In this document: positions 9,887 to 16,110 of the stretch, piece after piece
How positions within the stretch are numbered: the stretch's first letter is position 1
Layout of the letters: each line of letters opens with the position of its first letter
Source: a virus
Reading direction: 5' to 3' (one strand)
IMG/VR virus record: IMGVR_UViG_3300027580_000018
Coordinates: 1-25,452 of that record
Length of the DNA stretch: 25,452 nt
Notes under the pieces: generated by a model
Databases searched by the model: none
What the model saw: only the letters and a program-made list of their open reading frames with translations
Told to the model about the DNA's origin: nothing
Program-made: the position numbers and the translations under genes

Positions 9887-10288
9887 TTATCTCTTCCCTA
9901 CAAGATAATAATATACTACAGTCTTATCTAATAAATGTTCTTTTTGTAATATTTCTGCTGTAAAATCTATTTCATTATATTTAAATTGATATTTATTGGA
10001 ATCTTTAGGAAGTGAGGTATCATAAGGGAGTAAAAGAATAATATCACCTTCTGTCATATCACCATAATCATATCTTTTTTTACTAAATTCATCAATTTCT
10101 TGTATGACAGAAGGGTAATATTTATAAGTAGACCAATTTGAGGAAGTGGATTCTGATATGCCTGGATTATACCCTCCACCCTCGTCCTCATAATACCTAA
10201 TTTCATAACTTCCTTGACTAGTTAAATTCTTAGCATCTTGTAATATATTTTTCTTCTCAAGAGGAGATAATTTAAATTCATTAAGCAT
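9887..10288 (-). CDS. Head closure / head-tail joining-like protein
   Basis: A 133-residue protein with ATG at 10288 after AAGAGGTGATTAA. An N-terminal helix (SPLEKKNILQDAKNL) leads into a beta-rich domain with strands SYEIRYYED, KYYPSVIQEI, GDIILLLPYD and VVYYYLVGK. Small beta-barrel proteins of this size that sit between an adaptor and an HK97 gp10-like gene are usually head closure proteins, which plug the portal channel and receive the tail. The phrase GDMTEGDIILLLP resembles the loop and strand of such barrels. Its neighbours on both sides fit this neck module. No enzyme motif is present. Confidence 0.6.
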   Translation of the reverse strand: MLNEFKLSPLEKKNILQDAKNLTSQGSYEIRYYEDEGGGYNPGISESTSSNWSTYKYYPSVIQEIDEFSKKRYDYGDMTEGDIILLLPYDTSLPKDSNKYQFKYNEIDFTAEILQKEHLLDKTVVYYYLVGKR

Positions 10289-10299
10289 TTAATCACCTC

Positions 10300-10629
10300 T
10301 TATTTAGTAAAGATTGCCACCTCTGTGTCTGTCTCTGTAGAATCAATCATCACAGTACCATCTTCTGTGTTATAATACCTCTTATCTAAATCTGTAATAT
10401 AAACTTCATCATCCAAAGACATGTTTATAGTTCTATCATTTATGTCTAAACCATCAGCAACTGTAGCATCTGTAACAATAGTTACATCTGCTGAAGTTGG
10501 GGCATTTAAATATATTATTTCTTTACCTGTATTTTTAAACTCAACACCATCTGCAGGTATTGTAGTTATAGTTGGGTTAGTTAAACCTGTAGATGTTATT
10601 TTTTGAGAATCAACTAATTGTCTTGCCAT
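10300..10629 (-). CDS. Small virion structural protein, neck/decoration type
   Basis: A 109-residue beta-rich protein with ATG at 10629 after GGAGGACTATAAA. The stretch VTIVTDATVADGLDINDRT matches a pattern I know from small phage structural proteins found among head-tail connector genes (a VTIVT...GL...DRT core after a TIPADG-like strand). It lacks cysteines, signal peptide and membrane segments. Its gene is the first after a terminator-like hairpin that ends the chaperone gene, and it leads the neck cassette. It may decorate the head or neck. The exact role is not known to me. Confidence 0.65.
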   Translation of the reverse strand: MARQLVDSQKITSTGLTNPTITTIPADGVEFKNTGKEIIYLNAPTSADVTIVTDATVADGLDINDRTINMSLDDEVYITDLDKRYYNTEDGTVMIDSTETDTEVAIFTK

Positions 10630-10652
10630 TTTATAGTCCTCCTTTAAATTTG

Positions 10653-10692
10653 AAAAAGGAATAGAAAGATTTTACTTCCTATTCCCTTTTTT
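10653..10692 (-). terminator. Intrinsic terminator-like hairpin overlapping the end of the G-T gene
   Basis: On the minus strand AAAAAGG-GAATAG pairs with CTATTCCTTTTT, with one unpaired base. The loop holds the TAA stop of the chaperone extension. A short T run follows the 3' arm. Since the stem is A/T-flanked on both sides it could also act on the plus strand. It lies in the gap before the next gene and may reduce read-through into the neck and tape measure genes. Confidence 0.6.
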
Positions 10693-10899
10693 ATTAATTT
10701 CTTTTTTCTGTTGTTCTTTTAACCAATCTTCATGTTCTAAGTCTTTGTTTCTTTTAGCTATTAACTCTAATTGAGTTTCTCTATTTAATTTATCCCATTC
10801 AAAAGGTGACATAGAAAATTTTTCCATTGTATCTAATACTACATACCTAAAAGATATACCATCTTTAAGCATACCTGACGTATTGTCAGGACTTATTAG
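10672..10899 (-). CDS. Frameshift extension of tail assembly chaperone (T part of G-T)
   Basis: This reading frame is entered by a -1 shift from the upstream chaperone gene. After the slip at A AAA AAC the next codons are CTA ATA AGT, and the frame stays open for 75 codons to TAA at 10672. The fusion would be 237 residues. The first ATG in this frame (10872) has only AGG one base ahead, too close for normal initiation, which argues against a stand-alone gene. The extension contains the helical phrase MSPFEWDKLNRETQLELIA and a charged Lys/Glu tail, as in C-terminal parts of G-T chaperones. In siphophages the fusion binds the tape measure and recruits tube subunits. Confidence 0.85.
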   Translation of the reverse strand, partial: LISPDNTSGMLKDGISFRYVVLDTMEKFSMSPFEWDKLNRETQLELIAKRNKDLEHEDWLKEQQKKEINKKGNRK

Positions 10900-10905
10900 T
10901 TTTTT
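10874..10905 (-). promoter_or_regulatory. Programmed -1 ribosomal frameshift site
   Basis: Slippery heptamer A AAA AAC lies at 10905-10899 in the zero frame, immediately followed by the stop codons TAA TAA. Eight bases after the heptamer comes a hairpin with stem CCTGAC / GTCAGG and loop AATAC (10890-10874). Slip by one base leads straight into the open downstream frame. All parts of a classic bacterial -1 site are visible. Confidence 0.88.
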
Positions 10906-11384
10906 TCTGCGTCACTCATTCTATTAGAAATACCATTTAATTCAAAGCCCTTCTCTATAATAGATACTCTATCAATTTCTCTTAGATAATCCATTATAAT
11001 TTCCATACCTTCTTCTTTATCTTCACCAGGTTTAGCATCATCAGAAATAAATTCATAAGCTAATCTAGCTTTTCTTTCTTTTTCAATAGGCTCAGCTTTC
11101 TTTTCCCATTCTTTAGCCTTAGGATGGTCATTAAAACTTTCGTATTTTTCCTGTGTTGAAGGTACTCTTATATTAATTCTTTTATTACCAATATTTTGTG
11201 TTATTACAGGCTTTTCAGGTAATTTTTCTTCATATTCTTTATTTATCTCTTGTACCTCATCAAAATCAATAAATTTGATAGGTAATTTAACTTCTTTATC
11301 CCCCATTTTAATTTCTACCTCATCAGAAAGTGTTTCTTTTACACCTTTTAATTCATCCCAAACATTCTGTCCTTTTTTAGCCAT
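10896..11384 (-). CDS. Tail assembly chaperone (G-like)
   Basis: A 162-residue acidic and lysine-rich protein with ATG at 11384 after AAGGAGAGGTTAA. It begins with a short helix and a strand (DKEVKLPIKFIDF), a common opening of tail assembly chaperones, followed by charged linkers and a helical C-terminal part around EEGMEIIMDYLREI. The gene ends on the slippery run A AAA AAC followed by TAA TAA, with the downstream frame positioned for a -1 fusion. It lies between tube-like proteins and, further on, the tape measure. The chaperone is not expected in the virion. It keeps the tape measure soluble during tail assembly. Confidence 0.85.
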   Translation of the reverse strand: MAKKGQNVWDELKGVKETLSDEVEIKMGDKEVKLPIKFIDFDEVQEINKEYEEKLPEKPVITQNIGNKRINIRVPSTQEKYESFNDHPKAKEWEKKAEPIEKERKARLAYEFISDDAKPGEDKEEGMEIIMDYLREIDRVSIIEKGFELNGISNRMSDAEKN

Positions 11385-11399
11385 ATTTAACCTCTCCTT

Positions 11400-12146
11400 T
11401 TATAATAGTTTTGTTCCTTCTCCTGTTAATGATTCAAATATAAATCCAGTAGAATCTCTATAATATCTTTCGTAAGTATTAAACTTAATACCTATAATAT
11501 CTTTTTGATAATCCTTATCTCCATTCGTATGGTTCTCATTATAAGTAACTCTAAAAGTTTCTTCATTTTTTAAAGATTGATGTACTTGCCAATCATAAGC
11601 ATAATTACTAAATGAAATATTTATATTCTTTTCATTTTTTATTTGTTTATTAGGGCTATCTTTTTTAAACTTTCTATCTGGAGTATAACTTTTATCTTCT
11701 GAAACTCTAAAATCTTGTACAAACTTAGGCTCGTGAAATTCATTATAATTTTTATATTGAACTTCTACATCTATAGTATTATTATTTCCTATAGTTATAG
11801 TATTCATACTATCTTCTTCTAAATAAGGTCTATCATTATCATTAAAAGTTATACTGTCAATAATATCAGCACCATTATAACTATATTCTTGATTTTTAAA
11901 ATCTAATAATAATGGATTATTAGAATCAATAGATTGTGATAAATTAATACTTATTCCATTAATATCTAAACTGCTTATAGTATCAGAAGAGGATGTAATT
12001 GATACTATTGGGTAAACTTTACTATTACTAGAATTATCTATATTAATAATCTCCCCACTTGATATTGAAAATGTATCAGTCACATCCTCTAAAACAGAAA
12101 GTATCATCTCAGTTTCATAAGCAGAAAATATTTCAGCTTCTGTCAT
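11400..12146 (-). CDS. Two-domain tail protein, possible tail tube
   Basis: A 248-residue protein. I chose ATG at 12146 because AGGTGATTAA lies right before it and the previous gene stops one base away; an in-frame GTG at 12155 lies inside that ribosome binding site. Residues about 40-130 form a beta-rich domain (PIVSITSS, ISINLSQ, MNTITIGNN, IDVEVQYKN) resembling the C-terminal domain of distal tail proteins. The rest, with ISFSNYAYDWQVHQ, FRVTYNEN and GIKFNTYERY, resembles tail tube-like folds. Position just ahead of the assembly chaperones is where a major tail protein normally lies. It could be the tube protein with an extra outer domain, or a tube-decorating protein. Confidence 0.55.
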   Translation of the reverse strand: MTEAEIFSAYETEMILSVLEDVTDTFSISSGEIINIDNSSNSKVYPIVSITSSSDTISSLDINGISINLSQSIDSNNPLLLDFKNQEYSYNGADIIDSITFNDNDRPYLEEDSMNTITIGNNNTIDVEVQYKNYNEFHEPKFVQDFRVSEDKSYTPDRKFKKDSPNKQIKNEKNINISFSNYAYDWQVHQSLKNEETFRVTYNENHTNGDKDYQKDIIGIKFNTYERYYRDSTGFIFESLTGEGTKLL

Positions 12147-12147
12147 T

Positions 12148-12312
12148 TTAATCACCTAAATCTTTTTTATCTTCATCAATCATTTCTTGATAGGCAATAT
12201 ATTTTCCTTTAAGCATACTTCTTTGCTCTTTTAACTGCTCTATTCTTTCTGTAGCTTTATTAAATTGTTCTTTTATTTCTTCCATCTTTTCTTCTATATT
12301 ACCTTTTTCCAT
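12148..12312 (-). CDS. 54-residue coiled-coil protein, unknown
   Basis: A short gene fills the gap between the two tube-like genes. It starts with ATG at 12312 after GGAGGAATAAAGG and stops with TAA at 12148, one base before the next ATG. The protein begins MEKGNIEEKMEEIKEQ and is almost entirely charged helix with heptad-like spacing of Ile, Leu and Met, ending in acidic Asp residues. The strong ribosome binding site and tight spacing make it a convincing gene. I do not recognise a family. It might be an assembly helper or a small tail component. Confidence 0.8.
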   Translation of the reverse strand: MEKGNIEEKMEEIKEQFNKATERIEQLKEQRSMLKGKYIAYQEMIDEDKKDLGD

Positions 12313-12339
12313 CCTTTATTCCTCCTTATTTATCTTAAA

Positions 12340-12834
12340 CTATGATAAATTACCACTATTATCTACTACCCAATCTTCACTACCTGTTGGTTCTGTATAT
12401 ACTCTATCATCCCATCTACCAGATAAGTTTACATTGAAAGAACCAGTATTAGGTACATCATCTAAATTATAATTAGAAAAGTTCACATTTGTTAACCACA
12501 TTGTATCGTCAACTTCTGCTGGAATTGTTCCACCATCAGGTATAATTTTCATTCTAACTACTAATCCTGCTAAATTCTCATACTTAGTGAGACCTGCACT
12601 AAACCCTCTGAAATATTGTGACAAGTCAACAGTATTTTCTACATAAACTCTCTTATCACCTTTATACTCTAGTCCATCATTTACCCCTTCTGTCTCATCA
12701 GGGTTATCAGGTGTAAATCCTTGTCTATACTCAATTGTTTCATAACTCCAACTAGAACCATCATAATATCCAATTGAGACTTCTATTTCATTACCATACC
12801 AAATATCAGTAAGGTTTGATTCAAATCCTGCCAT
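12340..12834 (-). CDS. Probable major tail (tube) protein
   Basis: A 164-residue protein with ATG at 12834 after GGAGTGAAAATAA. It is beta-rich, opening with a strand around EIEVSIGYYDG, a long loop of acidic residues, a central segment VDLSQYFRGFSAGLTKY, and strands MWLTNVNFSNYNLD and GSFNVNLSGRWDD. The last two resemble strands of tail tube subunits, where a segment about new offset or extension is followed by a short GRxDD-like turn. Length agrees with small tube proteins. It shares the tail-tube role as a candidate with the 248-residue protein two genes downstream, and I cannot tell which of the two is the main tube subunit. Confidence 0.55.
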   Translation of the reverse strand: MAGFESNLTDIWYGNEIEVSIGYYDGSSWSYETIEYRQGFTPDNPDETEGVNDGLEYKGDKRVYVENTVDLSQYFRGFSAGLTKYENLAGLVVRMKIIPDGGTIPAEVDDTMWLTNVNFSNYNLDDVPNTGSFNVNLSGRWDDRVYTEPTGSEDWVVDNSGNLS

Positions 12835-12840
12835 TTATTT

Positions 12841-13110
12841 TCACTCCTTTAGTTTTTCTAATAATTTTTCTAAAAAATCTAATGTTTCTCTAGGTAATTC
12901 ATTATAATTATCTAAAATATCTTTTCTTAATAGTTCTTTACTTTTCTTATCACCTTCATAAACTTTATCAAGAAGATTCAAAGAACCAACCATATCTTTA
13001 CCTATACCATCAATATCTTTGTAATAATTAATTATAAGTAAAGCTAATTTTTTGTCCTCTAAGTCTAAGAACCCTTCTAAAATTTCTTCTTCATTTCTAT
13101 TTCTACCCAT
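12841..13110 (-). CDS. Small helical protein of unknown function
   Basis: An 89-residue protein with ATG at 13110 after AGGAGGAATAAGGT. It is all helix by composition, with a segment DLEDKKLALLIINYYKDIDGIGKD and a leucine-rich C-terminal helix (TLDFLEKLLEKLKE). It has no cysteines, signal peptide or membrane segment. It lies between the adaptor-like gene and the first tube-like gene, with short gaps on both sides, so it is co-translated with structural genes. I do not recognise it. An assembly cofactor is possible. Confidence 0.75.
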   Translation of the reverse strand: MGRNRNEEEILEGFLDLEDKKLALLIINYYKDIDGIGKDMVGSLNLLDKVYEGDKKSKELLRKDILDNYNELPRETLDFLEKLLEKLKE

Positions 13111-13122
13111 ACCTTATTCCTC

Positions 13123-13566
13123 CTAGTATTTTAAATATTTTAACCAATCATCATATCTCTCTTTAAATGTATCATATTCTGTGTCAGATTTTCCTAAGTT
13201 CCCTACTAGTTTCTTTTGTTTTATAGCCTTATTTAATCTTTCCTTTAAATCACTTTTACTATCTGTTGAGGATTGTCTCCTTATTGATAAATCTCCTACA
13301 GAAAAATTTACATTAGACCTATTATTGAGCATATCTATATGAGCATTTAATATAAATAGAAACTGGTCTGAAACTTCAATTTCAGGAGTTACATTCATTA
13401 AATCTCTATCTACTTCATAATCATGACTATAAAATAATTTTATACCTTCAATAGAGTCAGCTAAATATTCAGCTAATATAGAGTCTGCATAAGCATAAGG
13501 TTCTTCACTATCACCTATAGCTCTTCTAAATTTAGGGACTAATACATCTACTATAGAGGTGGACAT
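13123..13566 (-). CDS. Head-tail adaptor (gp6-like) protein
   Basis: A 147-residue mostly helical protein starting with ATG at 13566 after GGGGGTGTTTAG. The opening IVDVLVPKFRRAIGD followed by PYAYADSILAEYLADSI is typical of adaptor proteins, whose first helices contain a PYxxxDxxL-like turn. Two more helices with DQFLFILNAHIDMLNN follow. Such proteins form the ring under the portal and receive the head closure protein. It is the first connector gene after the capsid genes, as expected. The C-terminal part is highly charged and may contact the portal. Family assignment rests on helix pattern and gene order. Confidence 0.7.
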   Translation of the reverse strand: MSTSIVDVLVPKFRRAIGDSEEPYAYADSILAEYLADSIEGIKLFYSHDYEVDRDLMNVTPEIEVSDQFLFILNAHIDMLNNRSNVNFSVGDLSIRRQSSTDSKSDLKERLNKAIKQKKLVGNLGKSDTEYDTFKERYDDWLKYLKY

Positions 13567-13578
13567 CTAAACACCCCC

Positions 13579-13941
13579 TTATTCATCAAGCTTACTTTTG
13601 TGTATACCACAATATTTTGGGTCTTCTTCTGGATATTTAGCTTCATTTTTACATTGATTACCATTAGAAGTAATTGCTTTACATTTTATTTCATCTTCCT
13701 CTTCTTCAACCTCATCTTCTTCAACAGTAATATCACTAGTAATCTTAACTTTTTCAGTTTTATTAAAATACTCTTTAGCAGAGACTTTATTACCATTATC
13801 TAAAATAATGAATTTATGTCCTTTATCTACTAATTTTTCTAATTTATCTTCATTTCTTACTATATTAAATGAATGTTTACTAACTATTGTAGAACCTACC
13901 ATTATAGGGATATTATCTTCTGCATATTTAACTCTAATCAT
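13579..13941 (-). CDS. Small protein with C-terminal zinc finger (DUF5763-like motif)
   Basis: A 120-residue protein with ATG at 13941 after GGAGTGGTTTA. Residues 1-60 form a small basic beta domain. An acidic linker follows (about 71-85, mostly Glu and Asp). The C-terminal 35 residues carry Cys87, Cys97, Cys111 and His114 in the arrangement CKAITSNGNQCKNEA...YCGIHK. This matches the short zinc-binding motif I know as DUF5763 (C, G-x-x-C, yC-x-x-H). Such motifs occur in phage and bacterial proteins without a settled role. It lies between the major capsid gene and the connector genes, so it may be a minor head component or DNA-contacting protein. The function is unknown. Confidence 0.75.
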   Translation of the reverse strand: MIRVKYAEDNIPIMVGSTIVSKHSFNIVRNEDKLEKLVDKGHKFIILDNGNKVSAKEYFNKTEKVKITSDITVEEDEVEEEEDEIKCKAITSNGNQCKNEAKYPEEDPKYCGIHKSKLDE

Positions 13942-13961
13942 TAAACCACTCCTTTATTCCT

Positions 13962-14018
13962 TAGTTAAGGAGAGGAAATCCTCTCCCAACTAGGTTAGTA
14001 ATACAATTTAATTATTAA
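13962..14018 (-). terminator. Tandem hairpins after the major capsid gene
   Basis: A strong stem GGAGAGG / CCTCTCC with a four-base loop lies at 13969-13986, extended outward by TAGTT / AACTA arms (13962-13992). Right before it, over the capsid stop codon, GGTTA and TAACC arms form a second, weaker hairpin (13994-14018). Neither has a clear T run on the minus strand, so they may be RNA-stabilising or partial termination elements rather than full terminators. Confidence 0.55.
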
Positions 14019-15100
14019 CCAGTATATTCATCAAATACTACTCTAAGCATATTTTTCTTCTGATATGGAGTAGAGAACATAGCAACACCTTTAGTCTCTG
14101 TAAAGTAAACTCTTCTAGCGTCCTCTTCTCTAAATACATCGTCAAGTTCTCTAACATTTCTAACTTCTCCTGCAGGTTCAGAAGTACTTACAAACAATTC
14201 TATTTCATTGCTTGAATTACCTTCTGTACCATCAAGTGTGTGTACAGGCACTAGATTTACATTGTAACCAAATAGATTACTTATAATACCTGTTCTTACT
14301 ACCTCTTCGTGTACAGAAGAAGGAACAAGAGACCCACCAGATGTAGCATCTACAGAAATCCAATCATAAATATCTTTAATTCTATTAGCAGGTGCATATA
14401 TATTATTAACTGTTAAGTCTAATCTATTTGCATAATCTGCTATGTTCTTAAAGATATCTAATGTAATTCCACCTTCACCAGAAGCATCAATATTATTACT
14501 ATCTGGGAAGTTTTTATAATCTTCGTCTAATACAATTTGCATATCATCTTCTAGAGTACTACCAGAATCAACTAGATTATCTCTAAGTAATGTCCACATA
14601 TCATCATTCATTCTTTTAGTCATTCCACGAGAAAGCTTATCTCTCATCTTTTGTTCATTAGAAATATCCCCTTGCTTCAATGACAGCTTATTCATATGAA
14701 CTTGAGGAGTCTGAATGAAATATGGATGAATTCTTACTAAGTCACCATCTGTTACATATGTTTTTGAAGGTGTACCTCCATGTTGAGAAATATAACTAAC
14801 CTCAGCTTTTGGATTTACATCAAATTCTAATTCATACCACATTGGCTCACCTAAACTAACTGTTCCAACATTGAAGAAGTCAGATACAAATGACTCAGCA
14901 TATACATTTAAGTCAACTTTTGGTACTAACTCTTCAGCATATTTCTTTTGTAAATCTTCATCACTAGCTAATCTTTTTAAATAGTCTTTTTTATCATCTT
15001 TTGATACTTCATTTGCTTTTTCTTTTTTAGCTTTTGCTTTTTCAAATAACCCTTTATTTGAAGGCTGTCCAAATTTAATCTTTTTTTCAAACTTATCCAT
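14015..15100 (-). CDS. Major capsid protein (HK97 fold)
   Basis: A 361-residue protein with ATG at 15100 after AAGGAGTGAAAATAA. Residues 1-60 are charged helix rich in Lys, Asp and Glu, like a delta or N-terminal scaffolding segment. From about 70 the pattern fits an HK97-type subunit: an E-loop-like region with YISQHGGTPSKTYVTDGD, a long spine helix starting about NEQKMRDKLSRGMTKRM, and a P-domain with NNIYAPANRIKDIY and DVFREEDARRVYF. The gene follows the protease-scaffold and decoration-like genes, the standard order. The upstream protease may remove the N-terminal segment during maturation. Length and context make this a confident call. Confidence 0.9.
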   Translation of the reverse strand: MDKFEKKIKFGQPSNKGLFEKAKAKKEKANEVSKDDKKDYLKRLASDEDLQKKYAEELVPKVDLNVYAESFVSDFFNVGTVSLGEPMWYELEFDVNPKAEVSYISQHGGTPSKTYVTDGDLVRIHPYFIQTPQVHMNKLSLKQGDISNEQKMRDKLSRGMTKRMNDDMWTLLRDNLVDSGSTLEDDMQIVLDEDYKNFPDSNNIDASGEGGITLDIFKNIADYANRLDLTVNNIYAPANRIKDIYDWISVDATSGGSLVPSSVHEEVVRTGIISNLFGYNVNLVPVHTLDGTEGNSSNEIELFVSTSEPAGEVRNVRELDDVFREEDARRVYFTETKGVAMFSTPYQKKNMLRVVFDEYTG

Positions 15101-15121
15101 TTATTTTCACTCCTTAATTAA

Positions 15122-15613
15122 TTATTTTAAAAGAATTTTTACAAAATCTGTTCCATCTGTTTCAATAACTGTTCCAATTACTTCACCAGTATCATTAACT
15201 ATAAATTCATTATCTCCACTACCTATATCACCAATTTCTACATCGTCTCCTGCTGTAAGTGAAGTAGCATCAGCAAGATTAGTTTCAATAATACCACCTT
15301 TTTTATTTAATACTATAGTAAATGGGTCACCTGGTTTTACTTCATCTCTTACAATGTCTGTTAGCATCCATTCAGCATCAGTCAATTCTTCACTAATTCT
15401 AGAGTATAGAAAAGCATCTGGTATTACTCCAGCCCCTGCTACAGCAACTGTTTCTATATCACCATCAAATACTACAGGAGTACCGTCCATTGTTTCAGCA
15501 TCTATACCTGAAGCTGTTAATAAATCCTCACCTACATTTGTTTGTCTTTTCCCTTGAAAATTAAATCCAGCTACAAAATGTGTATTTCTTACAAAGTTTG
15601 AGTTTAAACTCAT
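15122..15613 (-). CDS. Head decoration-like protein
   Basis: A 163-residue protein with ATG at 15613 after AAGGAGGAGAAAATAA. It is rich in Gly, Asp, Val and Thr with short beta strands (VVFDGDIETVAVAG, DPFTIVLNKKGGI, DDVEIGDIG, GTVIETDG). Small beta-rich proteins encoded directly upstream of the major capsid gene are usually capsid decoration or stabilising proteins, as with gpD in lambda, although no gpD motif is visible here. It has no cysteines or membrane segment. A head fibre or minor capsid component is the alternative. Confidence 0.65.
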   Translation of the reverse strand: MSLNSNFVRNTHFVAGFNFQGKRQTNVGEDLLTASGIDAETMDGTPVVFDGDIETVAVAGAGVIPDAFLYSRISEELTDAEWMLTDIVRDEVKPGDPFTIVLNKKGGIIETNLADATSLTAGDDVEIGDIGSGDNEFIVNDTGEVIGTVIETDGTDFVKILLK

Positions 15614-15630
15614 TTATTTTCTCCTCCTTA

Positions 15631-16110
15631 TTAAAGTGATTCTAATATTTCATCATCAGAAACATCATTATCTTCATTATTCATATCAAAATTTGTTGGG
15701 TCAAACTTACCATCTTTACTTGCTTCTGCCATATTTTCAAAAGCCTGTTCAAAAGATTTAACCATTAAATTAAATGACTTCTCTGACATTTCCATAATGT
15801 CTTCTTCAGAAGCTTCTAATTTTTCAATATCAATACCTTTATCTTCTAAAGTGGCTTTTCTCTTATTAAGTTTCTTTTCTTTTTCAATATCTTCTTTATA
15901 AGAAGCAAATTCTTCTTTTACTTCTTTATACTTATCTACAACATCATTAATATTATCAATTTCTTCTTCTTCAATACTTGCCAATACCTCTTCTTCCTTC
16001 ACATAACCTTCAGTAGCTTTAGAAATAAATTCATCATCTTCTAGTAAGCTATCTTTTAAATCATTTTTAAAGTTATTAAACTCTTCTTCTGTTTCAAATT
16101 CTTTATACAT
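15631..16110 (-). CDS. Possible internal-start scaffold protein (159 residues)
   Basis: Inside the protease gene, codons 331-338 read ...GAG GAG GTA AAT GCT AAT ATG, giving a perfect AGGAGGT at 16127-16121 and an in-frame ATG at 16110. The spacing of ten bases after AGGAGGT is slightly long but workable. The product would be the coiled-coil scaffold alone, as lambda Nu3 is made from within gene C. Use of GAG GAG where the gene prefers GAA adds weight. Expression is unproven. Confidence 0.45.
   Translation of the reverse strand: MYKEFETEEEFNNFKNDLKDSLLEDDEFISKATEGYVKEEEVLASIEEEEIDNINDVVDKYKEVKEEFASYKEDIEKEKKLNKRKATLEDKGIDIEKLEASEEDIMEMSEKSFNLMVKSFEQAFENMAEASKDGKFDPTNFDMNNEDNDVSDDEILESL

Noticed and set aside
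10672-10872. A stand-alone 66-residue gene from the ATG at 10872
   Set aside because: Only AGG one base ahead of the ATG, and the -1 slip from the upstream gene enters the same frame through open codons, so it is treated as the fusion extension.
11400-13110. Contractile tail sheath
   Set aside because: No gene of sheath size or pattern is present between capsid and tape measure; the proteins are too small and tube-like.
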